The notes below the pieces were generated by a model. It saw only the letters and a list, made by a program, of their open reading frames with translations, was not told where the DNA came from and ran no database searches. A stretch of 18,358 nucleotides of DNA from an uncultured Collinsella sp. Lineage in GTDB: Bacteria; Actinomycetota; Coriobacteriia; Coriobacteriales; Coriobacteriaceae. This document shows positions 7,397 to 16,775 of the stretch, one piece after another. Where the stretch lies: the NCBI GenBank assembly GCA_902497025.1, contig CABVDJ010000037.1, forward strand, positions 1-18,358. Direction: 5' to 3'. Made by a program: the position numbers and the translations under genes. The first letter of the stretch is position 1. The number at the start of each line of letters is the position of its first letter.

Positions 7397-7468
7397 TTCT
7401 AAGTTGCGGTGGAATAGGGATTGATTGGCGGCTAATAAGCCAAAAACAGTCCCCATTTCACCATAACT
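7397..7468 (+). repeat. REP-like nested hairpin, copy 2
   Basis: This is the second copy of the element at 3699-3770, in the same orientation. The left arm (7402-7423) is identical to copy 1. The right arm (7447-7468) has three changes that weaken the outer stem. The inner stem has changed on both sides, from TTGAC/GTCAA to TTGGC/GCCAA, with the loop GGCTAATAA unchanged, so pairing is kept. It lies between the LOG remnant and the convergent degV gene, whose stop codon is 14 bases beyond the right arm. Confidence 0.85.
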
Positions 7469-7481
7469 GATGTGGGCGTCC

Positions 7482-8342
7482 CTAGCGAGTTGGCTGGTAG
7501 CGGGGGCAGTAGCTGATGGCGATGGCGTCGACGCCTACGTGGGTGGCGATGGTGCAGCCGATGGGGCCGGTGCCGGCGTCTACGTAGTCCTGGCCCGCGA
7601 GCGCCTCGTTGACAAGTTCCTGCTCCTCGGCGGCGCCGGTCGTGAGCACGCGCACGCTTGAGCCCGGGTGCTCGTCCAAAAACGCGAGGCAATCTGCCAT
7701 GGTGTTGGCGACGATGCGCTTGGCGCCGCGGCCCTTTTTGATTGCCTTGATCTCGCCCGATTTCCACTCCGGCGAAACGGCCAGGCGAATGTTGAGCATT
7801 TGCGTGAGCTGGCCGGCGAGCTTGGGCGCGCGGCCGTTCTTAACGAGATTCTCGAGCGTGCGGGGAATCAGCAGCAGGTGGGCGTCGGGCAGCGTCGCGC
7901 GGATCTGCGCCTCGGTCTCGTCCAGGCTGCGGCCATCTTCGCGCATGGCCCGCGCGTACTCCACCAGCAGGCCCTCGGCGCCCGAGCCAGTGCGCGAATC
8001 GATGCAGCGCACGTCGAGCTCGTGGGTCTCGGCGACCAGGCATGCGTTGGAATAGCAGGCGGACCATTCGCTGCACAGCGAGATAAAGATCGCGCTGTCG
8101 TGGCCGTCAGCACGCACGCGGTCAAAGAGTGCCTTGAACTCGCCGGCACTCGGCTGCGAGGTGTGCGGCAGCTGCTCGGAGCCGGCCATGCGCGCGACGT
8201 ACTCCTGGGCGGTAATCTGTACCTGGTCGAGCAGGTCCTCGCCCTCGATAATCACATGCAGCGGAATCACGTAAATGCCGAGTTCTTGAGCGCGGGCGGG
8301 GGAGATGTCCGACGTGGAGTCGGTTATGATGGCAAAAGACAT
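7482..8342 (-). CDS. DegV-family fatty-acid-binding protein
   Basis: DegV proteins bind a fatty acid in a two-domain EDD fold; characterised members (FakB) present it to the kinase FakA for phosphorylation and entry into phospholipid synthesis. The 286-residue product has the typical N-terminus (FAIITDSTSDIS), the TSQPS motif (61-65), the SLCSEWSACYSNA segment (88-100), LENLVKNGR (163-171) and the C-terminal GPIGCTIATHVGVDAIAISY block. The ATG at 8342 is chosen because AAAGGTG lies five bases upstream on the minus strand. A longer frame reaching 8399 adds 19 residues with an Arg-rich start and no ribosome-binding site. No FakA homologue is in the window, so its partner is unknown. Confidence 0.92.
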   Translation of the reverse strand: MSFAIITDSTSDISPARAQELGIYVIPLHVIIEGEDLLDQVQITAQEYVARMAGSEQLPHTSQPSAGEFKALFDRVRADGHDSAIFISLCSEWSACYSNACLVAETHELDVRCIDSRTGSGAEGLLVEYARAMREDGRSLDETEAQIRATLPDAHLLLIPRTLENLVKNGRAPKLAGQLTQMLNIRLAVSPEWKSGEIKAIKKGRGAKRIVANTMADCLAFLDEHPGSSVRVLTTGAAEEQELVNEALAGQDYVDAGTGPIGCTIATHVGVDAIAISYCPRYQPTR

Positions 8343-8398
8343 AATTGCACCTTTCGTTGGGGCGCTTGCGCGCCGCCTTCTTAGAGCAAAGTGCGACA

Positions 8399-8404
8399 AG
8401 TATA
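8399..8404 (-). promoter_or_regulatory. Putative -10 box for degV
   Basis: On the minus strand, TATACT lies 57-62 bases before the degV start in an AT-rich intergenic stretch. A TTGAAC lies upstream but at 23 bases, too far for a standard -35, so the -35 is unresolved. Confidence 0.35.
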
Positions 8405-8434
8405 GTTGAGTTGCTCTACATTGCTAGGTTCAAT

Positions 8435-8450
8435 TGTTGAATAGTCAACA
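8435..8450. promoter_or_regulatory. Short palindrome between divergent degV and HAD genes
   Basis: TGTTGA and TCAACA form a perfect 6-bp inverted repeat around ATAG in the only regulatory gap between the divergent genes. It is a possible operator, but no specific regulator can be named. Confidence 0.3.
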
Positions 8451-8492
8451 GTTTGAAGTGACGGTGTGGAAATCATCAACTGGGGAAGAGGG

Positions 8493-9161
8493 ATGCCGAT
8501 GGCGGCATTACAGCTATGCGAGCGGCCGATTGTGTTGTTCGATTTTGACGGCACGGTGGCCGATACGGGTCGGGCGGTGATGACCTCGACGCGCAAGGCG
8601 TTGGCCGCGCGCGGGTTTTCGGAGGCGCAGATGGGTGACCTGCGCCGCATGATCGGGCCGCCCCTGTGGAAGAGCTTTCACGACTTTTATGGCTTTTCCC
8701 GCGAGGAGTCGCTTGTGGTGGCCGACGAGTACCGTGCCTTTTTTGACGAGCTGGGACCGGAGGAGTATCCCGTGTTCGACGGGATCCCCGAGCTGCTGGA
8801 TGGGTTGGTCGCCCAGGGCAAGCGCTTGGCCGTGGCGACGTCGCGCATGGAGGCAAAGTGCATTGACATGGTGGGCGAGCTGGGGCTTTCGCAGTTTGAG
8901 GCGGTGGTTGGCATGAATCCACCGCAGGGGCGCGAGACCAAGGCCGATTCGGTTCGCGACGCGTTGGCGGCCTTGGGTGCGGCCGCGGACGATGCCGTGA
9001 TGATTGGCGATCGCTTTAACGATGTGGAGGGCGCGCACGCAATGGGCGTACCGTGCATTGGTATCTATTCGGGCGCGGCGGCGCCGGGCGAGCACGAGGC
9101 GGCGGGTTCCGATGCAGTGGTGCACTCGGTGGCCGAGCTTGCTAAACTTTTCGCTATCTAA
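8493..9161 (+). CDS. HAD-superfamily phosphatase (phosphoglycolate phosphatase-like)
   Basis: This 222-residue hydrolase has the four HAD motifs: DFDGT with the nucleophile Asp17 and acid/base Asp19, the Thr/Ser of ATSR (115-118), Lys150 and GDRFND (172-177). The helical cap between residues ~25 and 95 places it in the subclass IA group with phosphoglycolate phosphatases and beta-phosphoglucomutases. The substrate is not predictable from motifs. Start choice is between ATG 8493 (GGGGA six bases upstream) and ATG 8499 (AGAGGG six bases upstream); both keep all motifs. A GTG at 8466 is less likely. It is transcribed away from degV and precedes the dipeptidase gene by 55 bases, so the two may be co-transcribed. 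Confidence 0.9.
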   Translation: MPMAALQLCERPIVLFDFDGTVADTGRAVMTSTRKALAARGFSEAQMGDLRRMIGPPLWKSFHDFYGFSREESLVVADEYRAFFDELGPEEYPVFDGIPELLDGLVAQGKRLAVATSRMEAKCIDMVGELGLSQFEAVVGMNPPQGRETKADSVRDALAALGAAADDAVMIGDRFNDVEGAHAMGVPCIGIYSGAAAPGEHEAAGSDAVVHSVAELAKLFAI

Positions 9162-9216
9162 TAGACGCAATGTGAGGGGCGGGCGTACCCGTCGCTCATT
9201 GGTAAGGAGGTCGTCC

Positions 9217-10653
9217 ATGAATCAGGTGGAGCAGAGCGTTACCGAGTATGTCGACGAGGTCTGGGAGGACGTCGTCGCCGATATCGAGCAGCTGGTGAGT
9301 TATCCGTCCGTAGCCGTTGCTGCCGATGCGGAGCCTAGCGCGCCGTTTGGCCGCCCGGTTCGTGATGCGCTCGATTGCGCGCTCGGCATTGCGCAAAAGC
9401 TCGGCTACCAGACGAGCGACGACGAGGGCTATGTGGGCATTGCCGATATCCCGGGTCGCGGCGACAAGCAGCTCGCGACTATCTGCCACGTGGACGTGGT
9501 GCCCGCCGGCCCCGGCTGGAACACCGACCCGTTTGCGATGGAGCGTCGCGAGGGCTGGCTGCTCGGCCGTGGCGTGATTGATGACAAGGGTCCGGCGGTG
9601 TTGTCGCTCTACGCCGGTGCCTACCTGATCAAGCACGGCATTGTGCCGCGCTATACCTTCCGCGCGCTGCTGGGCTGCGATGAGGAAGTGGGCATGTCCG
9701 ACGTTCACCATTATCTGGAGAACCACGCAGACCCTGACTTTCTGTTTACGCCCGATGCCGAGTTCCCGGTCTGCAATGCCGAGAAGGGCCAGTTTGGGGC
9801 GACGTTTGTGAGCCCCAAGATCGACGGCGGCCGCATCGTATCGTGGAGCGGCGCCGAGGCGAGCAACGCCATTCCGTCGCAGTCTATCTGCGAGCTTGCG
9901 ATTGCCGCCGATGAACTGCCGGCGCCCATTGAGAACGCCGACCGCCTGGAGATCACGGCGCTCGAGAACGGCCATGCCCAGATTTTCGCTCACGGTATCG
10001 GTGGCCATGCTTCGATGCCCGAGGGGACGATCAACGCCGTCGGCCTGATCGTGACGTACCTGCGCGAGGCCGAGGACGCGTTTGGTGCCCGTGACGAGCG
10101 CCTGCTGACGCCTGCCGAGCACGAGTTCGTCAAGTTCCTGGCCTTTGTACATGCAGACGCCTATGGCCGCGGCCTGGGTATCGATGCGACGAGCTCGGCG
10201 TTTGGCCCGCTTACCTGCAACGCTGGCGTCATCCGCGTGGCGGATGGCCATATTGAGCAGGTCATCGACGTGCGCTTCCCCGACAGCACGAGTGCCGATA
10301 CCATCCGCGAGCAGCTCGACCCGCTCGTGGGCCGTTTTGGCGTGACGTGCCAGCTGGGTCGCGCTAAGGTGCCGTTCTCGGTGTCTGCCGACGATCCGGC
10401 CGTGAAGGCGCTTATCGATACCTATAACGAGTTTACGGGCAAGCATGCCAAGCCCTTTGCCATGGGCGGCGGCACGTACGCGCGCAACTTTGCCCGCGCC
10501 GTCTCGTTTGGCCCCGAGGAGACCGGCCTGGAGCTGCCCGCATGGGGCGGCCAGATGCACGGCCCCAACGAGTGCGCCAACGAGGAACAGCTTAAACAGG
10601 CGCTCAAGATTTACATCGTGGCGATCCTTCGTCTCAACGAACTGGAACTGTAG
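9217..10653 (+). CDS. PepV-like M20 dipeptidase
   Basis: This is a zinc-dependent M20 peptidase of the PepV/carnosinase group, which cleaves dipeptides in the cytoplasm. At 478 residues it is close to PepV in length (about 470). The two-metal active site is complete: His91 and catalytic Asp93 (CHVDVVP), bridging Asp122 (GVIDDKGP), catalytic Glu156 and metal ligand Glu157 (CDEEVG), Asp180 (TPDAEFP) and His448 (GQMHGPNE). The lid/dimerisation domain lies between. The ATG at 9217 follows AAGGAGG (9203-9209) at the ideal distance; the reading frame is open further upstream, but only because it overlaps the HAD gene in another frame. Its 3' end merges into a long intergenic hairpin that begins within the stop codon. 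Confidence 0.93.
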   Translation: MNQVEQSVTEYVDEVWEDVVADIEQLVSYPSVAVAADAEPSAPFGRPVRDALDCALGIAQKLGYQTSDDEGYVGIADIPGRGDKQLATICHVDVVPAGPGWNTDPFAMERREGWLLGRGVIDDKGPAVLSLYAGAYLIKHGIVPRYTFRALLGCDEEVGMSDVHHYLENHADPDFLFTPDAEFPVCNAEKGQFGATFVSPKIDGGRIVSWSGAEASNAIPSQSICELAIAADELPAPIENADRLEITALENGHAQIFAHGIGGHASMPEGTINAVGLIVTYLREAEDAFGARDERLLTPAEHEFVKFLAFVHADAYGRGLGIDATSSAFGPLTCNAGVIRVADGHIEQVIDVRFPDSTSADTIREQLDPLVGRFGVTCQLGRAKVPFSVSADDPAVKALIDTYNEFTGKHAKPFAMGGGTYARNFARAVSFGPEETGLELPAWGGQMHGPNECANEEQLKQALKIYIVAILRLNELEL

Positions 10654-10755
10654 GGCTTCCCCAGGCACCCGACCTTGCCCCTCAAACCGTCGCTTGCGTA
10701 CCAAAGTACGCGGCGCTCCTCTTTCGGGGCAATCTCGGGCACCTGGGAAACCCCT
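10652..10755. repeat. Long (104-base) intergenic hairpin
   Basis: Two 50-base arms fold back on each other around the loop CAAA (10702-10705). The tip stem GCGTAC/GTACGC is perfect, TTGCCCC pairs with GGGGCAA, and the outer parts (AGGGCTTCCCCAGGCACCCGA with the far end) pair well. Three outer mismatches (C.A or A.C on the plus strand) become G.U pairs in a minus-strand RNA. There is no T-tract. The left arm starts within the dipeptidase stop codon. It looks like a repeat element or a structured RNA of unknown role. Confidence 0.7.
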
Positions 10756-10786
10756 ATATCCTGCTTGGATACAAACTTGCATTACG

Positions 10787-10813
10787 AGCCCGGTGCTTCG
10801 GCCCGGGCTTTTT
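10787..10813 (+). terminator. Rho-independent terminator after the dipeptidase gene
   Basis: AGCCCGG (10787-10793) pairs with CCGGGCT (10803-10809) around a GCTTCGG-containing loop and runs into TTTTT. It is well placed to end the HAD-dipeptidase transcript and insulate the pst operon. Confidence 0.85.
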
Positions 10814-10826
10814 CTGTTGCGGTGGG

Positions 10827-10845
10827 GTAGTCATTGGGGACGTTC
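10827..10845 (+). repeat. Dispersed repeat fragment, TTGGGGACGTTC family (copy 2)
   Basis: GTAGTCATTGGGGACGTTC differs at one base from 628-646. It lies between the terminator and the pstS leader. The remaining leader up to 11042 must contain the pst promoter, but I could not identify a convincing -35/-10 pair or a Pho box there. Confidence 0.6.
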
Positions 10846-11042
10846 CTTTGGTGTAAAAGGTGCGCCATGTTCGGCGCTGGATTGTTATCCGTTTGTAAAG
10901 GCTGGACAGAGCTTGCGGTAAGGGTCTATCAGATGCCCGTAAAAAACCGCAGTTGGCGCGGGCGCTGCCCGGTCGGGGCCGTATCTTTCCAAACAGCAAA
11001 GCGGGTGGGGTGCCCGCGAGTCGCATGTATGAAAGGAAGATC

Positions 11043-11984
11043 ATGCTCGATCAGGCTTATTCTCGTCGTCAGTTCCTCGGCCTCGCTGGTGGTTTTGCCA
11101 GCATCGTCGGTCTCGGTCTCGTTGGTTGCGGCGGCTCCGGCGCATCCGACGCCGCCGACAAGGGTAGCGCCGCTGCTACTGCCGAGTCCGTCTCCGGCGA
11201 GGTGACCTACGACGGTGCCTCCTCGTTCCAGGCTCTCGTCGAGGCTGCTGCCGAGAAGTTCATGGACGCCAACCCCGACGTCTCCATTTCCGGTTCGGGC
11301 AACGGTTCGGGCAAGGGTCTGACCGCCGTCGCCGCTGGCACCGTCACCATCGGTAACTCCGACGTCTTCGCCGAGACCAAGCTCGAGGCCGACCAGGTCA
11401 AGAACCTCGTCGACCACGAGGTCGCCGTTGTGGGCATGGGCCCTGTCGTCTCCAAGAACGTGACGGTCGACGACCTGTCCCTCGAGCAGCTCAAGGGTAT
11501 TTTCTTCGGCCAGATCACCAACTGGAAGGAGGTCGGCGGCGACGACGTCAAGATCGTCGTTCTCAACCGCAAGGCTGGCTCCGGCACCCGTGCCACCTTC
11601 GAGGCCGCCGTTTTTGGCGACGAGGCCGTCGACTTTAAGGGCGACGCCGAGCTCGACAAGTCCGGCGATGTCCAGACTCAGATGGGCAGTACCGACAACG
11701 CCATCTCCTACCTCGACTTCTCGCACTTCGATGACTCCAAGTTCAACGCCATCAAGGTCGAGGGCGTCGAGCCCAAGAGCAAGAACGTCACCGACGACTC
11801 CTTCAAGATCTGGGCGACCGAGCACATGTACTGCTCCAAGGACGCCGACGAGGCCACCAAGGCCTTCCTGGAGTTTATGCTCTCCGACGACGTCCAGGGC
11901 AAGCTCGTCGAGGAGCAGGGCTTCATCCCCGTCTCTGCCATGAAGGTCGTCAAGGACGCCAGCGGCAAGGTCTCCGCTAAATAA
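11043..11984 (+). CDS. pstS: Phosphate ABC transporter substrate-binding lipoprotein PstS
   Basis: PstS binds phosphate outside the membrane and hands it to the PstCA channel. The N-terminus has a twin-arginine motif, SRRQFLG (residues 7-13), a hydrophobic core and a lipobox ending LVGC with Cys29, so it should be exported folded by Tat and anchored by lipid. The mature protein has the phosphate-contacting GSGNGSGKG and RKAGSGTRATFE segments and the GQITNWKEVGG block of the family. The total is 313 residues. I start at ATG 11043 because AAAGGA (11032-11037) sits five bases before it; an ATG at 11025 lies upstream of that site. It is first in the pstSCAB operon, 24 bases before pstC. Confidence 0.95.
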   Translation: MLDQAYSRRQFLGLAGGFASIVGLGLVGCGGSGASDAADKGSAAATAESVSGEVTYDGASSFQALVEAAAEKFMDANPDVSISGSGNGSGKGLTAVAAGTVTIGNSDVFAETKLEADQVKNLVDHEVAVVGMGPVVSKNVTVDDLSLEQLKGIFFGQITNWKEVGGDDVKIVVLNRKAGSGTRATFEAAVFGDEAVDFKGDAELDKSGDVQTQMGSTDNAISYLDFSHFDDSKFNAIKVEGVEPKSKNVTDDSFKIWATEHMYCSKDADEATKAFLEFMLSDDVQGKLVEEQGFIPVSAMKVVKDASGKVSAK

Positions 11985-12008
11985 GTAATCGCCCCGGAAA
12001 GGTTTGCA

Positions 12009-12917
12009 ATGGCAAAACAGCTGCCAAAGCGCGACCTTGAGAACGTGGGCCTGGGCGTCACGGGCGCGTGCGTTGCGCTCGTGACGCTTGTCGTTGCCGC
12101 GCTCATCTTTATGGTCGCCCAAAAGGGCCTCTCGGCTTTTCTCAAGGACGGCGTTTCGGTCGTCGAGTTCTTCACCGGCACCAAGTGGGACCTGGCCAAC
12201 ACGGCCAAAAACGGCCTGCCCTATACCGGCGCCCTGCCCCTGATCGTCACCTCGTTTGCGGTCATGGTGCTCTCCACGCTTATCGCGTTGCCCATCGCTA
12301 TCGGCTCTGCCATCTTTGCGGTCGAGATCCAGCCTAAGTTTGGTTCCAAGATCTTTCAGCCGCTCATTGAGCTTTTGACCGGTATTCCCTCGGTCGTCTT
12401 TGGCCTGATCGGTTTTCACGTGGTCGTCGGCCTCATGAAGAGCGTTTTCCACGCAAGCACGGGCTTGGGCATCTTGCCCGGCGCCATCGTGCTGGCCGTC
12501 ATGATCCTGCCGACGATGACCACACTTTCGGTCGATGGCCTGCGCGCCGTGCCCGACAGCTACCGCCAGGGCTCGCTCGCGCTGGGCTACACCCGCTGGC
12601 AGACCATCTGGCACGTGGTACTCAAGTCCGCCATGCCGTCGCTCATGACTGCGGTCATCCTTGGTATGACCCGCGCCTTTGGCGAAACGCTTGCCGTGCG
12701 CATGGTTATCGGCGGTATCGAGGCCATGCCGACGTCACTGCTGTCGCCGGCATCCACCATCACCACCACGCTCACCACGTCTATGGCGGTCTATGCCGAG
12801 GGCTCGGCCCAGGACGATGTTCTGTGGGCGCTCGGTCTGCTGCTGATGGGCATGAGCCTCATCTTCATCCTGATCATCCACCTTATCGGCCGCAAGGGGG
12901 CGAAGGCTCGTGGCTAG
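12009..12917 (+). CDS. pstC: Phosphate ABC transporter permease PstC
   Basis: One of two membrane subunits of the phosphate importer, 302 residues. About six membrane segments are visible, near residues 16-38, 74-104, 118-142, 153-173, 209-236 and 271-293. The TGIPSVVFGLIGF motif (124-136) is characteristic of Pst permeases, and the cytoplasmic loop QGSLALGYTRWQT (188-199) is the coupling helix that docks on PstB. GGAAAGG (11996-12002) supports the start at 12009. Its stop overlaps the pstA start by eight bases, so the two are probably translationally coupled. Confidence 0.95.
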   Translation: MAKQLPKRDLENVGLGVTGACVALVTLVVAALIFMVAQKGLSAFLKDGVSVVEFFTGTKWDLANTAKNGLPYTGALPLIVTSFAVMVLSTLIALPIAIGSAIFAVEIQPKFGSKIFQPLIELLTGIPSVVFGLIGFHVVVGLMKSVFHASTGLGILPGAIVLAVMILPTMTTLSVDGLRAVPDSYRQGSLALGYTRWQTIWHVVLKSAMPSLMTAVILGMTRAFGETLAVRMVIGGIEAMPTSLLSPASTITTTLTTSMAVYAEGSAQDDVLWALGLLLMGMSLIFILIIHLIGRKGAKARG

Positions 12918-13832
12918 CACGCGTATCCACATCGACGAGGCGAGGCTCGGGCGTGTCCAAAAGCAGGACCGCTTCGCCACGGGCGTGTTGACGGCGATCG
13001 TCGCCATCGTCATGCTCATCGTCGTCTCCATGGTGGCCTATATCCTGTTCGAGGGCATCTCGACGCTGTTCCAGCCGGGCTTTCTCACGGAGCCGTCGCG
13101 CGCCAACGGAACGCAGGGCGGCGTGCTCTACCAGCTGTTCGACTCGTTCTACCTGCTGCTGATCACCCTGATCATCTCGGTGCCCATCAGCCTGGGCGGA
13201 GCGGTCTTTTTGGTTGAGTACGCGCCGGACGGACCCATCCGCGACATCGCCTCCACCGCCATCGAGACGTTGTCCTCGCTGCCTTCCATCGTCGTCGGCA
13301 TGTTCGGTTTTCTGGTGTTCTCGGTGCAGCTGGGCTGGAAGTACTCCATCATCTCCGGCGCCGTCGCGCTCACCATGTTCAACATCCCCATCCTGGTGCG
13401 CGTGATCCAGCAGGCGCTCGAGGACGTGCCGCAGGCCCAGCGCGATGCGTGCCTGGCCATGGGCCTCACTCGCTGGGAGGCCACGCTGCACATCCTGATC
13501 CCCGAGGCCATGCCTGCCATCGTGACGGGCATCGTGCTTTCGGCCGGTCGCGTGTTTGGCGAGGCCGCAGCACTGCTTTTTACCTCGGGTATGAGCTCGC
13601 CGGTTCGCCTGAACTTCTTGAGCTTTAACCTGTCGAGCCCCACCTGCGCTTGGAACGTGTTCCGTCCCGGCGAGTCGCTCGCCGTGCACATCTACAAGAT
13701 CTATGGCGAGGGCAGCCCCGAGGCCCAGCAGATCGTCTGGGGCACCGCTGCACTGCTGATGATTTGCGTGCTGCTGTTTAACGTAATCGCCCGCATTGTG
13801 GGCAAGCAACTGGCAAGGAAGATGACGGCCGA

Positions 13833-13836
<4 letters not shown>
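12910..13836 (+). CDS. pstA: Phosphate ABC transporter permease PstA
   Basis: The second membrane subunit of the importer, 308 residues, starting at a GTG that overlaps the end of pstC. It has a long first membrane segment near residues 23-48, then the segment with SVPISLGGAVFLVEY, the Pst motif TLSSLPSIVVGMFGFLVFS, and the coupling loop DACLAMGLTRWEA. A short basic C-terminus (KQLARKM) follows the last membrane segment. Its TGA overlaps the pstB ATG (ATGA at 13833-13836). Confidence 0.95.
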
Positions 13837-14705
<869 letters not shown>

Positions 14706-14760
14706 TCCGGGACATGCTTGAGGCCTGCAGCGGCCACGGTTGCCGCAGGACTGATTGGAG

Positions 14761-14797
14761 AGGCGGGTCATCTCTTGCGGGAGATGGCCCGCCTTTT
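14761..14797 (+). terminator. Rho-independent terminator of the pst operon
   Basis: AGGCGGGTCATCTC and GAGATGGCCCGCCT form a 14-bp stem with one G.U-type mismatch around the loop TTGCGG, followed by TTT. It begins 56 bases after the pstB stop. Confidence 0.85.
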
Positions 14798-14909
14798 GCT
14801 CTGCGACCGAAACGACCACCACAAAGGGGACAGGCGCCTTCGTGGTGGTTTGGGGTGGGGCTCGCTGCTATCATGGACAACGTTGAATTTCTACGAAGGA
14901 GCAGGGCAT

Positions 14910-16769
14910 ATGGCGATTCTTTTGGGATGCGATTCCGTCAGCCTAGAGTTTCCCACCAAGCATATTTTCGATAGCGTGACGCTCGGCGTGGGCGAGGGCG
15001 ACCGCATTGGTATTGTCGGCAAAAACGGCGACGGCAAGTCGACGCTGCTGAGCGTGCTCGCCGGCACGCTGGAGCCCGACGACGGCCGCGTGACGCACCG
15101 TCGCGGCACCACGATTGGTCTGCTCGGCCAAAAGGACCAGCTTGTCGACACCGATACCGTGCATCATGCCGTTGTGGGCGACACGCCTGAGTACGAGTGG
15201 GCGTCGAGCCCCCGCACGCGCCAGATTCTCGCCGGTCTTATTAGCGATGTGCCCTGGGAGGGCACGGTTGGCGAGCTTTCGGGCGGCCAGCGCCGTCGCG
15301 TGGACCTCGCGCGCCTGCTGATTGGTGACTACGACGTGCTCATGCTCGACGAGCCCACCAACCACCTGGACATGCGCACCATCAACTGGCTCGCGCGTCA
15401 CCTTAAGGCCCGCTGGCAGCGCGGTCAGGGCGCCATGCTCGTGGTCACGCACGACCGCTGGTTCTTGGACGAGGTCTGCACCAGCATGTGGGAGGTCCAC
15501 GACGGCCAGGTCGATCCCTTCGAGGGCGGCTATTCGGCCTACATCCTGCAGCGCGTAGAGCGCGACCGCATGGCCGCGGTTACCGAGGAGCGCCGTCGCA
15601 ACATGGCGCGCAAGGAGCTCGCGTGGCTGAGCCGCGGCGCCCAGGCGCGTTCCACCAAGCCCAAGTTTCGTGTTGATGCCGCTCGCGAGCTGATCGCCGA
15701 CGTGCCGCCCGTGCGTGACGAGCTGGAGCTCAAGCGCCTCGCCGTGAGCCGCCTAGGCAAGCAGGTTATCGACGTGGTCGACGTGGACGCCGGCTATGCC
15801 GATACCGACGGCGCGCCCAAGCAGGTGCTCACCGATGTGACCTGGCTCATTGGTGCGGGCGACCGCTATGGCCTTTTGGGCGAGAACGGCGCCGGTAAGT
15901 CGACGCTGCTCGACGTGATCCAGGGCAAGATTGAACCCACGCGCGGCCGCGTGAAGATTGGCCAGACAGTGCGCTTTGGCGTGCTGTCGCAGCAGCTCGA
16001 GGAGCTCAAGCCCTACATGGGCGACACGATCCGCGAGGTGCTCGGCAACTATAAGAAGTACTACGTCATCGACGGCAAGGAGACTTCGCCCGAGAAGCTC
16101 TGCGAGCGTCTGGGCTTTACGACGCAGCAGCTCTGGAGCCGCATCGGCGATCTTTCGGGCGGCCAGCGCCGTCGCCTGTCGCTGTTGCTGACGATTCTGG
16201 ACGAGCCCAACGTGCTCATCCTGGACGAGCCGGGCAACGACCTGGATACCGACATGCTCGCGATTGTCGAGGACCTGCTGGACGGCTGGCCCGGCACGCT
16301 GATCCTGGTGACGCACGACCGCTTTTTGATGGAGCGCGTGACCGACCAGCAGTGGGCGCTGCTCGACGGCCACCTGACGCATATGCCCGGTGGCGTGGAC
16401 CAGTACCTGCGCCTGTGCAACGCTACCGCCGAGGGCGAGCCCGTGGGCGCGCCGAGCGCCAAGACCGGCACGTTCGACACCGGTGCCGCGGCAGCTGCGG
16501 CCGAAAAGCCCAAGTCGAGCGGTCAGCCCAACGGCCTGTCCAACGCCGAGCGCCAGAAGCTCCGCCGCGAGGTGAGTTCGCTCGAGCGCAAGATGGAGAC
16601 GCAGCGCACCCGCGTTGAGGAGGCCGAGGCAGCAATGGCCCAAGTCGATCCCACCAACTACACGGCGCTCGGCGAGCAGCAGGCAAAGATCGACGAGGCT
16701 CACGCTGCCATGGACGAGCTGGAGATGGCGTGGCTCGAGGCGAGCGAAAAGCTCGAGGGCGAGGAGTAG
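14910..16769 (+). CDS. ABC-F ATPase, Uup-like
   Basis: ABC-F proteins are cytoplasmic twin-cassette ATPases without membrane domains that act on the ribosome or on DNA intermediates. The 619-residue product has cassette 1 with GKNGDGKS (37-44), LSGGQ (123-127) and LDEPTNHLD (146-154), and cassette 2 with GENGAGKST (324-332), LSGGQ (415-419) and LDEPGNDLD (438-446). The linker has ELAWLSRGAQARSTK, as in Uup. Residues ~545-619 are a charged coiled coil, the Uup C-terminal hallmark, after an Ala/Pro/Ser-rich spacer. Oddities are Asp41 where Ala is usual in Walker A, and Gly in place of Thr in the second Walker B. The ATG at 14910 is supported by GAAGGAG (14895-14901); the frame is open 64 codons further up but without a start signal and across the terminator. 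Confidence 0.9.
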   Translation: MAILLGCDSVSLEFPTKHIFDSVTLGVGEGDRIGIVGKNGDGKSTLLSVLAGTLEPDDGRVTHRRGTTIGLLGQKDQLVDTDTVHHAVVGDTPEYEWASSPRTRQILAGLISDVPWEGTVGELSGGQRRRVDLARLLIGDYDVLMLDEPTNHLDMRTINWLARHLKARWQRGQGAMLVVTHDRWFLDEVCTSMWEVHDGQVDPFEGGYSAYILQRVERDRMAAVTEERRRNMARKELAWLSRGAQARSTKPKFRVDAARELIADVPPVRDELELKRLAVSRLGKQVIDVVDVDAGYADTDGAPKQVLTDVTWLIGAGDRYGLLGENGAGKSTLLDVIQGKIEPTRGRVKIGQTVRFGVLSQQLEELKPYMGDTIREVLGNYKKYYVIDGKETSPEKLCERLGFTTQQLWSRIGDLSGGQRRRLSLLLTILDEPNVLILDEPGNDLDTDMLAIVEDLLDGWPGTLILVTHDRFLMERVTDQQWALLDGHLTHMPGGVDQYLRLCNATAEGEPVGAPSAKTGTFDTGAAAAAAEKPKSSGQPNGLSNAERQKLRREVSSLERKMETQRTRVEEAEAAMAQVDPTNYTALGEQQAKIDEAHAAMDELEMAWLEASEKLEGEE

Positions 16770-16775
16770 GCGAGA

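Noticed and set aside
9196..10782. 528-codon open frame on the minus strand opposite the dipeptidase gene
   Set aside because: The plus-strand M20 peptidase has a complete active site and ribosome-binding site; the antisense frame has neither.
10846..11042. Pho box in the pst leader
   Set aside because: The pst operon suggests phosphate control, but I could not find a convincing repeated box of any known type, so none is annotated.
10929..12614. 561-codon open frame on the minus strand across pstS and pstC
   Set aside because: It is antisense to two clear pst genes, its translation is repetitive in Asp, Gly and His with no family motifs, and long antisense frames are common in GC-rich coding DNA.
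14718..14909. 64-codon N-terminal extension of the ABC-F protein
   Set aside because: It would run across the pst terminator, has no start signal, and the ATG at 14910 has a good ribosome-binding site and the usual ABC-F N-terminus.
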